DNA of 36,787 nucleotides. Source: Bacteroidota bacterium. GTDB lineage: Bacteria > Bacteroidota > Bacteroidia > Chitinophagales > LD1. The DNA lies in contig CANJVG010000022.1 of NCBI GenBank assembly GCA_947478005.1, positions 1 through 36,787 of the forward strand. Direction: 5' to 3'. Under the pieces are notes generated by a model. The model saw nothing but the letters and a program-made list of their open reading frames with translations. It ran no database searches and had not been told where the DNA came from. Shown piece after piece: positions 23,568 to 31,493 of the stretch. Position numbers and translations under genes: made by a program. The stretch's first letter is position 1; every line of letters starts with the position of its first letter.

Positions 23568-23614
23568 AAAGGAATCTCTATTGCATCCGCTACCTCAAAT
23601 AGAACAATACAAAA

Positions 23615-24505
23615 TCACCAGTTAATTTTCCCATCAACATCTACATTTTTGCATTTAGACATTTCAAGTATTTCTAAATCCGCTAAAACTTTCGGATTGT
23701 CTTTAATGACTTTGACCTTTAGCTTAAATGCATTAAACAACGAAATCAATTTTTGGTCTTCTACTTCTTTTGAAAATACAACATTGAAGAAATCCGATTG
23801 AGTTACGCTTGCATAAATCACACCATAACTTTTGTTTCCCGAGTCTGATTTTATACCTAAACACATATTGGTATACGCAGCAGTTATTTGATAAGACAAT
23901 CCTCGTTCGTCAGATTTAAACCTACCATCCAAATAGTCAAAATAGATACCCGAGAACTCCTTATAATCCGAATACATTTTTTGCTTCTCCTCAACATCCT
24001 TGTCATATCTATCTCCTAATTCATGTTCGTAAACATGCACTCTTTTGCTTTTGAAAGGCTGAACTACATATGAGGTGTCGAGCGTTTTATTCATTTCCCA
24101 AATCCCAAGTGTAATAACACACGTTTCTCCCGCCTTCCGATTTTGCAAAGTTTCAATTATAGCTGTGTCGCGATTTTCAGATAAATATAAAAGGGCTTGT
24201 AGGGGCTTGTTACATCTACCAAAGTCCTTGATGTAATTTTCTTCCTTTTGATACCCAACTTTTGAAAAGCGATCAAACGATATCGCCTCCTCTGGACCAT
24301 AATGTATCTTACAGCGATACAAAATTTTTCCCTCAGCTATGTTTGCCCACATCGTTCTAAAACAGCCCGCTTGGTTGAACGCATTTATAACTTCTTGATA
24401 GTTATTGCCAGTCTTGAGATGCTCAAGCCAGTTACAAAATTTTTTTGCGTTGTCAATATTCCTACTCATAAAGTATATTTTTTGCCGTTGTTGGTATTTT
24501 ACCAT
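23615..24505 (-). CDS. RES-domain protein (orphan)
   Basis: A 296-residue cytosolic protein. From about residue 60 it matches the RES pattern, named for conserved Arg, Glu and Ser: ILYRCKIHYGPEE, then FGRCNKPLQALLYLSENRDT followed by AIIETL (the GR-N, LYL and E positions), and near the C-terminus YQITAAYTNMCLGI with YGVIYASVTQSDFFNVVF (the Ser position). RES proteins of the RES-Xre toxin-antitoxin type degrade NAD+, but those toxins are usually shorter and have an Xre/DUF2384 antitoxin immediately upstream; none is seen here. It may be one of the larger stand-alone RES proteins. The start could instead be the ATG at 24469 (MSRNIDNAKKF). It lies 27 bp downstream of the acyl-CoA ligase gene on the same strand. 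Confidence 0.68.
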   Translation of the reverse strand: MVKYQQRQKIYFMSRNIDNAKKFCNWLEHLKTGNNYQEVINAFNQAGCFRTMWANIAEGKILYRCKIHYGPEEAISFDRFSKVGYQKEENYIKDFGRCNKPLQALLYLSENRDTAIIETLQNRKAGETCVITLGIWEMNKTLDTSYVVQPFKSKRVHVYEHELGDRYDKDVEEKQKMYSDYKEFSGIYFDYLDGRFKSDERGLSYQITAAYTNMCLGIKSDSGNKSYGVIYASVTQSDFFNVVFSKEVEDQKLISLFNAFKLKVKVIKDNPKVLADLEILEMSKCKNVDVDGKINW

Positions 24506-24532
24506 CGGCTTTGCGATCGAGACCTTCCAATC

Positions 24533-26323
24533 TTAATGTTCCACCACCTCATGCTCCCCCTTATACATTCCCTCCACATGGGCCTTATATTTTTCGAGAA
24601 TCACTTTGCGTTTCACTTTTAAGGTAGGGGTCAGCTCTCCGGCTTCTATGGTCCATTCATCGGTCAGCAGGTGGAACTTTTTAATCTGCTCCCATTTACC
24701 AAAGTCTTTGTTCAGGCGTTCTACTTCGGCATTCAGCAGCGCTTTTATTTTGCTGTTGTCCACTATCTGCGGATGGCTGGCGGCCTCTATGCCGTTTTCT
24801 TTGGCCCAGTCTTTCAGATTGATAAACGAAGGCACAATCAAGGCCGACACAAATTTTCGCGAGTCGCCCACAATCATCACCTGCTCAATAAAGCGACTCT
24901 CCTTCATTTTGTTTTCGATAGGCGAAGGCGCCACATATTTTCCGCCCGAGGTTTTGAAGAGTTCTTTTTTTCGGTCGGTAATTTTCAGGAACTTGCCGTT
25001 CACCCATTCGCCAATATCGCCTGTATGGAACCAGCCCTCGGCATCAATAACCTCAGCCGTTAAATCGGGGCGGTTGTAATAGCCCATCATAATATTGGGG
25101 CCCTTGGCCAATATCTCTCCGTCATCGGCTATCTTGATAGTAACGCCCGGAATAGGAAGGCCCACGGTGCCGATGGCGCGGTCGTGTTCTTCCAAACGAT
25201 TGGCGCAGAGCACAGGCGAAGTTTCGGTCAGTCCATAGCCCTCGATAACAATAATGCCGGCTGCGGTAAACAACTTAATCAGTCGCGGTTGCATAGGTGC
25301 CGCACCGGTTACAATAAATTCTACGTGTCCGCCCAGGGCTTCTTTCCACTTGCTGAAAACCAGTTTGCGCGCAATAGTTAATTGCAGATTATACCAGGCG
25401 CCCATGTTCTGGTTCAGTTCATATTTCAAGCCCAAATCAATACTCCAGAAAAACAATTTGCGTTTGAAACCCGTGAGCCCGTTGCCCTTGTCCATAATTT
25501 TTTCATACACCTTTTCGAGCAGGCGCGGAACCGTGCTGAAACAATAAGGCTGCACTTCTTTCAAATTCTCGCCAATGGTTTCGAGGTTTTCGGCATAGTG
25601 AATATGAATGCCGAACGACAGGTAGCAGTAGAAAACCATTCTTTCGAAACTATGGCAAAGCGGCAAAAAGCTCAGCGACTTTTCATCTTCAGCAAAAGGA
25701 GTTACGGACTTCACGCTCTCCACATTGCTCACCAGATTGCGGTGCGAAAGCATAACACCTTTAGGATTTCCGGTAGTGCCCGAAGTGTAGATGATGGTAG
25801 CAATATCGGTGGCTTGAACCACATCCATTCTCTTCTGTATTTCGCTGGCATCAACCGTTGCAGGCAGACTTTCTTCAAAACCCTTAATGCCTTTAACCAC
25901 ATCGAATGAATACAGTTCGATGAACGAAGTCAGTCGTCCTTTGAGCGGAAGCACCTTGCCGCTGATGACCGCATCGCCCACAAAAGCATATTTAATTCCG
26001 GCATCATTGAAAATAAACTCGTAGTCCTTCTCCGAAATAGTTGGATACATGGGCACCGGAATAGCGCCTATCTGCAAACATCCCAAGTCCACCAAATTCC
26101 ATTCGGAGCGATTGGCGGCTATCAGCGCAATCGTGTCGCCTTTCTTCACACCCAGATTAATCAGCAACTGACTAACGCGGTTTACCTTCTCCTGCACCTG
26201 CCCAAACGTGTAGGTTCGCCATGCCTTGCCACCGGCAGTTTCTTCTTTGCTCGAAAGGAAATTTTTGTTCGGATGCAACTTGACAGCTTCCGTTAAAAAG
26301 TCGAAGATTCGTTTAGTTTCCAT
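24533..26323 (-). CDS. Long-chain fatty acid-CoA ligase
   Basis: AMP-forming ligase that activates fatty acids to acyl-CoA through an acyl-adenylate, feeding beta-oxidation or phospholipid synthesis; membrane-associated in this class. The 596-residue length fits the long-chain FadD/FAA1-like branch. Motifs seen are the ATP/AMP P-loop TIIYTSGTTGNPKGVMLSH (about 174-192), FIVTGAAPMQPRLIKLF, the A5-type GYGLTETSPVLCANR, GWFHTGDIGEWVNGKFLKIT and the C-terminal-domain hinge DRKKELFKTSGGKYVAPSP. The last region LTPTLKVKRKVILEKY holds the usual catalytic Lys zone. It is a well-separated gene with its own upstream gap (75 bp from lpxK). Confidence 0.93.
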   Translation of the reverse strand: METKRIFDFLTEAVKLHPNKNFLSSKEETAGGKAWRTYTFGQVQEKVNRVSQLLINLGVKKGDTIALIAANRSEWNLVDLGCLQIGAIPVPMYPTISEKDYEFIFNDAGIKYAFVGDAVISGKVLPLKGRLTSFIELYSFDVVKGIKGFEESLPATVDASEIQKRMDVVQATDIATIIYTSGTTGNPKGVMLSHRNLVSNVESVKSVTPFAEDEKSLSFLPLCHSFERMVFYCYLSFGIHIHYAENLETIGENLKEVQPYCFSTVPRLLEKVYEKIMDKGNGLTGFKRKLFFWSIDLGLKYELNQNMGAWYNLQLTIARKLVFSKWKEALGGHVEFIVTGAAPMQPRLIKLFTAAGIIVIEGYGLTETSPVLCANRLEEHDRAIGTVGLPIPGVTIKIADDGEILAKGPNIMMGYYNRPDLTAEVIDAEGWFHTGDIGEWVNGKFLKITDRKKELFKTSGGKYVAPSPIENKMKESRFIEQVMIVGDSRKFVSALIVPSFINLKDWAKENGIEAASHPQIVDNSKIKALLNAEVERLNKDFGKWEQIKKFHLLTDEWTIEAGELTPTLKVKRKVILEKYKAHVEGMYKGEHEVVEH

Positions 26324-26398
26324 AACAGTTGTTTGCTTGATTTAGGAGAAGATTGAATAGCTAAAAATACATTTTTTGTTTATCGAGAGTGAAGTATT

Positions 26399-27496
26399 TT
26401 AGGACAGCGGTGTCGGATTGAAATGAGTAATGTAACTGAGAATATCTGCTTCAAACTTTTCTTTATCGCTGAACAAAAACTCCACGCTGACAGGCTGAAC
26501 AAAGAGTTCGATATTCTTTTCTAAAAACCAATCGCGAAATTCTTCGAGACGCGCAGCATCCTTTTCGGTGGTCACGATAATCTTTCTTCGGTCGCCAATG
26601 TTTTTAAACGTTTCCTGAATGGTTTCTAAATCAAAACTTTCGAAGCGATGATGGTCGCGATAGCTGCGCACATAAACATTGCCGAATTGTGATTTGAGAT
26701 AGGTTTCCAAAGGAGCATAATTCGCAATTCCGCAAACCAACAACACATCGGTTTCTTTGTTTGATTCAAACTTCATTTGCCAATTGTAGAAAGAATAAAG
26801 CGGAGCATATTGCAGCGTAGAGAAATAAACTTTCTGATAGCGATAAGGTTTTATCTCCGCCACAATTTTCTCGCGTTCTTCCAACGAAATATTGTGAGGA
26901 CACTTGGTTATGATAATGATATCAGCCCGATGATAATTGCTCCTTGCTTCGCGCAACCAACCCACAGGAATTAAATCATCCTGCGTAAACCGATTGGAAT
27001 ATTCAGTCAGCAGAACAGACAAACCTGCTCTGATACTTCTGTGCTGAAAAGCATCATCCAACAACACTACATCCACCTCGGGGTGTTCATGCAATATCTT
27101 GGGCACACCCAGCACCCTATCCTCACAAACAGTCACCAGCGTTTCGGGAAATTTCATTTTGAACTGCCTTGGCTCATCGCCTATCTGTAAAGCCGTTGAA
27201 TTTTCATCGGCCAAAAAATAGCCGTGTGTAGTTCTTCCATAACCACGGCTAAGCGTAGCCACTTTAAACTGATATTGCAGCAATTGAATCAGGTATTCAA
27301 TATGAGGGCTTTTCCCTGTGCCACCGGCAGAAAGATTGCCGACTCCAATTACCGGGAAATCGAACCGGACAGAGGCGAAATATTTTTTATCGAATAAAAA
27401 ATTGCGGATGGCGGTAACGAGTCCGTAAACCAACGCGATGGGATAAAGGAGTATTTTTGAAAAGGACTTGATATTATTGACTTTGAAATCGAAAAT
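26399..27496 (-). CDS. lpxK: Tetraacyldisaccharide 4'-kinase (start codon unclear)
   Basis: Phosphorylates the 4' position of the lipid A disaccharide at the inner membrane. The N-terminal membrane helix KILLYPIALVYGLVTAIRNFLF is followed by the P-loop VIGVGNLSAGGTGKSP, LSRGYGRTTHGYFLA, the DDAFQHRSI motif (DDGFQH in most members) and LREARSNYHRADIIIITKCP. The ORF track start at 27691 is implausible because it lies 195 bp inside the divergent NIF3 gene. No ATG, GTG or TTG in frame precedes the membrane helix after 27497; the first TTG (27433) would remove half of the helix. I set the start at ATT 27496 as a placeholder (365 residues). The enzyme call is firm and the start is not. Confidence 0.88.
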   Translation of the reverse strand: MFDFKVNNIKSFSKILLYPIALVYGLVTAIRNFLFDKKYFASVRFDFPVIGVGNLSAGGTGKSPHIEYLIQLLQYQFKVATLSRGYGRTTHGYFLADENSTALQIGDEPRQFKMKFPETLVTVCEDRVLGVPKILHEHPEVDVVLLDDAFQHRSIRAGLSVLLTEYSNRFTQDDLIPVGWLREARSNYHRADIIIITKCPHNISLEEREKIVAEIKPYRYQKVYFSTLQYAPLYSFYNWQMKFESNKETDVLLVCGIANYAPLETYLKSQFGNVYVRSYRDHHRFESFDLETIQETFKNIGDRRKIIVTTEKDAARLEEFRDWFLEKNIELFVQPVSVEFLFSDKEKFEADILSYITHFNPTPLS

Positions 27497-28591
27497 ATGA
27501 AGATTAAAGAAATCACTGACTACCTCGAAACAATTGCTCCCCTCTCCTACCAGGAAAGCTACGACAACAGCGGGCTGATTGTGGGCGATAAAAATGCAAC
27601 AGTCAAAAAAACGCTCATCACCCTCGATGCAACAGAAGAAGTAATTGACGAAGCCATTCGCGAAAAATGTCAGCTTGTTATTGCACACCATCCGATTGTG
27701 TTTGGTGGATTAAAAAAGTTCAACGGCAAAAACTATGTGGAGCGCGTGGTGATAAAAGCCATTAAGAACAATATTGCCATTTACGCCATTCACACCAACT
27801 ATGACAATGTGCTGGATGGAGTGAATTCCAAAATATGCGAGCGGCTTGGTTTGGTAGATTGCGAAATTCTTTTGCCGAAGAAGCAGTTGCTAAAAAAGCT
27901 TTACACCTTCATTCCGATCGCAGATCATGAACGCGTGACAAAGGCGGTTTTTGAAGCAGGAGCAGGTTATATTGGCAATTACAGCGAAACCAGTTTCAAT
28001 GTTCAGGGCACTGGAACTTTTAAAGGAAATGAAAAGTCAAATCCGGTTTTGGGTAAAAAGGGCGTTCTGGAAAAAGCCGATGAAATAAAATTCGAAACCA
28101 TTTTCCCTGCCCACATCGAAGGAAAAGTAGTTAGCGCCTTGCTGGAATCTCACCCTTATGAAGAAGTAGCCTATGATATTGTTTCGCTGGATAATTGTTT
28201 TTCAAAGGTAGGAAGCGGCATGGTTGGGAACTTAAAAAAGCCTTTGGAGGGCCTTACTTTTCTTAAATCTGTCAAACAAAGCCTTAAAACCGACTCTATT
28301 CGCTATACGCGGTTACTGGATAAACCAATTAAAAGGGTGGCCGTTTGCGGTGGGGCCGGCCGGTTTCTGTTGCCCAACGCCATAGCAGCGGGTGCTGATG
28401 TTTTTGTCACTGGCGACTTCAAATATCATGAGTTTTTCGATGCAGAAGGAAAGATAGTAATTGCCGATGTGGGGCACTACGAAAGTGAGCAGTTTACCAA
28501 AGATTTGTTATTACAGCATCTTTTGGAAAAATTTCCTATCATTGCCGCCCGAATTTCAACCGTCAATACAAACCCGATTAAATATTTATAA
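27497..28591 (+). CDS. NIF3-family (DUF34) dinuclear metal protein
   Basis: A 364-residue member of the NIF3/YbgI family, toroidal hexamers with a two-metal site; often labelled GTP cyclohydrolase 1 type 2 homolog. The metal-ligand motifs are visible: LVIAHHPIVFGGLKKF, AIYAIHTNYDNVLDGVN, and near the C-terminus FVTGDFKYHEFFDAE with IADVGHYESEQF. Between the two halves (about 130-235) it has the PII-like insert typical of longer members (KLYTFIPIADHERVTKAVFE, ESHPYEEVAYDIVSL). Physiological function is not settled. Two bases separate its stop from the zinc-ribbon gene, a frequent pairing in Bacteroidota. Its start lies head-to-head with lpxK. Confidence 0.93.
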   Translation: MKIKEITDYLETIAPLSYQESYDNSGLIVGDKNATVKKTLITLDATEEVIDEAIREKCQLVIAHHPIVFGGLKKFNGKNYVERVVIKAIKNNIAIYAIHTNYDNVLDGVNSKICERLGLVDCEILLPKKQLLKKLYTFIPIADHERVTKAVFEAGAGYIGNYSETSFNVQGTGTFKGNEKSNPVLGKKGVLEKADEIKFETIFPAHIEGKVVSALLESHPYEEVAYDIVSLDNCFSKVGSGMVGNLKKPLEGLTFLKSVKQSLKTDSIRYTRLLDKPIKRVAVCGGAGRFLLPNAIAAGADVFVTGDFKYHEFFDAEGKIVIADVGHYESEQFTKDLLLQHLLEKFPIIAARISTVNTNPIKYL

Positions 28592-28593
28592 GA

Positions 28594-29349
28594 ATGGCAG
28601 CAAAAACAGCAGCAAAAGACATTTCGGTAGATGAGAAGCTACAACAGCTTTGGGCTCTTCAGGAAATTGATACCAAGATTGATAAAATTCGCATTCTGAA
28701 AGGCGAACTTCCTATCGAAGTAAAAGAAATGGAAGACGAAATAGCCGGTTTGCATACGCGTTTGGCTAATTCGGAAGGAGAGCAGAACGAATTGCTGGAA
28801 GAAATAAAGAATCGCAAGAACGCTAAGTCATTGGCGAAGGAGTTGATTACCCGTTACGAAAAGCAACAGAATAACGTAAAGAACAATCGTGAGTTCGATG
28901 CCTTGTCAAAAGAAATCGAATTGCAGAAACTGGAAATACAGTTGTGCGAAAAGAAAATTAAGGACGCGGAAGCCAAGATTGACGCAAAAGCAGCAGGTGT
29001 AGAAGAAACACAGCAATTGATCAAGGATCGCGAAAAGCACTTGAAGAATAAGAAGAAGGAATTGGAAAAAATTATCGAGGAAACCGATAATGAAGAAAAA
29101 GAACTTCAGAAACTTTCTGACAAACAAGCTAAGAAAGTGGAAGAGCGTTTGTTGAAAGCGTACACGAGAATTCGCGGTGCTTACAAGAACGGTTTAGCTG
29201 TAGTAGCTGTATTGCGTGATTCATGCGGAGGTTGCTATGCTAAAATTCCACCTCAACGCCAAATGGAAATCCGCTCTCGCAAACGTTTAATTACCTGCGA
29301 ACACTGTGGACGAATTATGGTAGATTGGGAAGATCAGCCGAAAGATTAG
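28594..29349 (+). CDS. Coiled-coil protein with C4-type zinc ribbon
   Basis: A 251-residue protein made of a long antiparallel coiled coil (about 10-195, rich in Glu/Lys heptads such as EKKIKDAEAKIDAKAAGVEE) and a C-terminal zinc ribbon with the two CxxC knuckles CGGC and CEHC (about 211-240: DSCGGCYAKIPPQRQ, LITCEHCGRIMVD). This is the CT398/CdsZ-like zinc-ribbon family, linked in other bacteria to secretion and to RNA or nucleic-acid contacts; in Bacteroidota its partner is unknown. It is translationally linked to NIF3 (2-bp gap) and closed by a terminator at 29368-29402. Confidence 0.9.
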   Translation: MAAKTAAKDISVDEKLQQLWALQEIDTKIDKIRILKGELPIEVKEMEDEIAGLHTRLANSEGEQNELLEEIKNRKNAKSLAKELITRYEKQQNNVKNNREFDALSKEIELQKLEIQLCEKKIKDAEAKIDAKAAGVEETQQLIKDREKHLKNKKKELEKIIEETDNEEKELQKLSDKQAKKVEERLLKAYTRIRGAYKNGLAVVAVLRDSCGGCYAKIPPQRQMEIRSRKRLITCEHCGRIMVDWEDQPKD

Positions 29350-29367
29350 GATATACAAACAATTCAT

Positions 29368-29402
29368 ATAGAAACCCTCACTGAAAAGTGGGGGTTTTCT
29401 AT
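29368..29402 (+). terminator. Intrinsic terminator after the NIF3-zinc ribbon operon
   Basis: ATAGAAACCCTCACT, loop GAAA, then AGTGGGGGTTTTCTAT form a stem of about 15 bp with one bulge, followed by TTT. It lies 19 bp after the zinc-ribbon gene stop. The 101-residue ORF track start for the next gene would fall inside this hairpin, which supports the later start at 29481. Confidence 0.75.
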
Positions 29403-29467
29403 TTTAGACCAAAAGCTAAATGCCGGAATGAATATCCGTATGGCTTTACTTTCTATTTTCACGCACC

Positions 29468-29475
29468 TAAATTTG
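29468..29475 (+). promoter_or_regulatory. Candidate -7 box for the CDGSH gene
   Basis: TAAATTTG matches TAnnTTTG exactly and lies 6 nt before the ATG at 29481, suggesting a leaderless or nearly leaderless transcript. The arrangement is similar to that at 1609-1616. No strong -33 element is visible. Confidence 0.4.
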
Positions 29476-29480
29476 GCAGC

Positions 29481-29693
29481 ATGGAAGAAATGGAAATAGA
29501 AAAGAAAGATTACGCTACGATTCAATTGAAACCCCGCGGCCCGGTGACCATCACAGGCAGCTTCGAAATAATTTTAGAAGACGGAACCCTGCTCGAGAAA
29601 CGTGAAAAAGTGTCCATCTGTCGCTGTGGCATGAGCCTGAAGATGCCTATCTGTGACGGGGCCCACAAAGCACTCGCAAGTATCACGGGCTAA
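29481..29693 (+). CDS. CDGSH-type iron-sulfur protein
   Basis: The ORF track begins at 29388 inside a terminator; the ATG at 29481 gives a 70-residue protein that is essentially one CDGSH domain. The [2Fe-2S] signature is CRCGMSLKMPICDGAHK: three Cys and one His in the C-x-C-x2-S-x3-P-x-C-D-G-A-H order. It is preceded by two beta strands (GPVTITGSFEIILEDG, LEKREKVSI). CDGSH proteins carry a redox-active, labile cluster; bacterial members have no agreed role. It stands 15 bp upstream of asnB, so the two may form an operon. Confidence 0.88.
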   Translation: MEEMEIEKKDYATIQLKPRGPVTITGSFEIILEDGTLLEKREKVSICRCGMSLKMPICDGAHKALASITG

Positions 29694-29708
29694 GAATAAC
29701 TCCATCTC

Positions 29709-31493
29709 ATGTGCGGCATTGTCGGACAAATCAGTTCCACTCACTCCATTCAGCAGCCTTCCTTTTTGGCGATGCGCGATTCGCTCGCACATCGCGGGCC
29801 CGATGATGCGGGTGCAGAATATTTTGAAGACAATCATGTAGCACTCGGCCACCGCAGACTTTCGTTTCTCGATTTAAGCGCCTCAGGCAAACAACCTATG
29901 TGCAACGAAGATGAAACCGTTTGGATTGTTTTGAACGGAGAAATCTACAACTACATCGAGCTACGCAATGAATTGAAAAAGCGGAATCATGTTTTCAAAA
30001 CCAATACCGACACAGAAGTAATTATACATGGTTATGAAGAATGGGGCACCGATATTATCGGCAAACTCAAAGGCATGTTTGCTTTTGGTCTGCTTGATTT
30101 AAAGAAGAAGAAACTGTTATTGGCGCGCGATACCTTTGGCATCAAACCGCTCTACTACTATCATGCAAACGGTCAGTTTATTTTTGCTTCAGAACTCAAA
30201 GCCATTTTAGCCTGCCCCGATGTCAAGCGCGAAATGGATTACAGTTCGTTTGCCGATTACTTTGTTTACCGCTATGTGCCTTCTCCTAAAAGCATCTGGA
30301 AGAATATTTCTAAAGTTCCTCCCGCTCATTATCTGGTTTTTGATTATGAAAACAAAACAAGGGAGCTTACTGAATATCGCACTCTAAACTTTGATTCAAA
30401 AAAAGTAAAGGAGAAAGAGCTGATTGCAGAAACCGGTGCGCTGCTCGAAGATTCTGTCAGCATTCATGCGCGAAGTGATGTGCCTATCGGTTCTTTTCTA
30501 AGCGGAGGATATGATAGTTCGGCAGTGGTTTATTGGCTTACCAAACTGGGCTACAAGCCCGAGACATTCTCTATCGGTTTTGATAAATGGGAAAACAGCG
30601 AGCATCAGTTTGCTGCTCTGGTTGCCGAACACCTGCAAGTGCCGCATACAACCACCATTGCTACGGATGAAACACTTGACCTGCTTGATATAATGCCCGA
30701 TGTGTATGACGAGCCTATTGCTGATATTTCCATTCTGCCAACCTGGCTAGTTAGCCGTAGTGCTGTACAGAAAGTGAAGGCTGTAATGAGTGGTGAAGGA
30801 GCCGATGAACTCTTTGGCGGCTATACCTGGCAAAAGGAATTTTATAAGCTGAATTCAGAATTATCTTTTGGAAACAAACTGCTGAATAGAATTAAAGGCA
30901 AAGGAGATTTTGATACAGTAGCTTTTTATTCCAATGCTATGGCAATGGGAAAGTTTGATGCCGATGAATTGAAACAACTGTTCTCTCCATCTTTGCATCA
31001 TCATATCCCTGACGATGCCGATTGGTTCTACCGTAAACATTTTAATCGGGAGCTTTCTCCTCTCAAATCCATTCAGCAAATGGACATTAAATGTTTCATG
31101 GGCGAATTGGTATTGACAAAAATTGACCGCGCCAGCATGGCTAATTCATTGGAAGTGCGCGTTCCTTTTCTTGACCATGAATTATTTGAAAGGATACTTG
31201 GGGTGAATGAAAATATCTACTTCAAACAAAATGCTACCAAGTATATTTTGCAGGAGAACATTCGTGTTCATTTGCCTGATTCTATTCTTGATAGAAAGAA
31301 ACAGGGTTTTGTAGGTCCCGATGAGTTCTACATGGATATTCAGCGGTATGAACAGATTTTGAACAAATCTTCCTTGGTTCGTGATGGACTTATCCGAAAG
31401 GAATATGTGCAGACCCTGCTTACCAATAAAGACCACTGGCGCTTATGGAAAGTAGTTGTGATGGAGAAATGGTATAGCCGCTGGAAGAACTAA
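29709..31493 (+). CDS. asnB: Asparagine synthase (glutamine-hydrolysing)
   Basis: A 594-residue class II amidotransferase that makes asparagine from aspartate, ATP and glutamine. The N-terminal glutaminase domain begins with the catalytic Cys2 (MCGIVGQIS) and has RGPDDAG and ILNGEIYNY-type stretches (WIVLNGEIYNYIELRNEL). The synthetase domain has the PP-loop SFLSGGYDSSAVVYWL and VMSGEGADELFGGY, and the C-terminal RVPFLDHELFERIL. Members also act in glycan or exopolysaccharide clusters; none is beside it here. Its TAA stop overlaps the stop of the convergent histidine kinase gene. Confidence 0.93.
   Translation: MCGIVGQISSTHSIQQPSFLAMRDSLAHRGPDDAGAEYFEDNHVALGHRRLSFLDLSASGKQPMCNEDETVWIVLNGEIYNYIELRNELKKRNHVFKTNTDTEVIIHGYEEWGTDIIGKLKGMFAFGLLDLKKKKLLLARDTFGIKPLYYYHANGQFIFASELKAILACPDVKREMDYSSFADYFVYRYVPSPKSIWKNISKVPPAHYLVFDYENKTRELTEYRTLNFDSKKVKEKELIAETGALLEDSVSIHARSDVPIGSFLSGGYDSSAVVYWLTKLGYKPETFSIGFDKWENSEHQFAALVAEHLQVPHTTTIATDETLDLLDIMPDVYDEPIADISILPTWLVSRSAVQKVKAVMSGEGADELFGGYTWQKEFYKLNSELSFGNKLLNRIKGKGDFDTVAFYSNAMAMGKFDADELKQLFSPSLHHHIPDDADWFYRKHFNRELSPLKSIQQMDIKCFMGELVLTKIDRASMANSLEVRVPFLDHELFERILGVNENIYFKQNATKYILQENIRVHLPDSILDRKKQGFVGPDEFYMDIQRYEQILNKSSLVRDGLIRKEYVQTLLTNKDHWRLWKVVVMEKWYSRWKN

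Noticed and set aside
23178-23801. 207-residue plus-strand ORF as a gene (TNEPYRR repeats)
   Set aside because: It is open mainly because the 21-bp period has no stop in this frame; it runs on into the antisense of the RES gene and has no promoter or recognisable domain outside the array. Reported as a repeat instead.
23615-24505. RES-Xre toxin-antitoxin pair
   Set aside because: No small Xre/DUF2384 gene is found on either side; upstream is an acyl-CoA ligase and downstream the repeat array, so only the RES protein is claimed.
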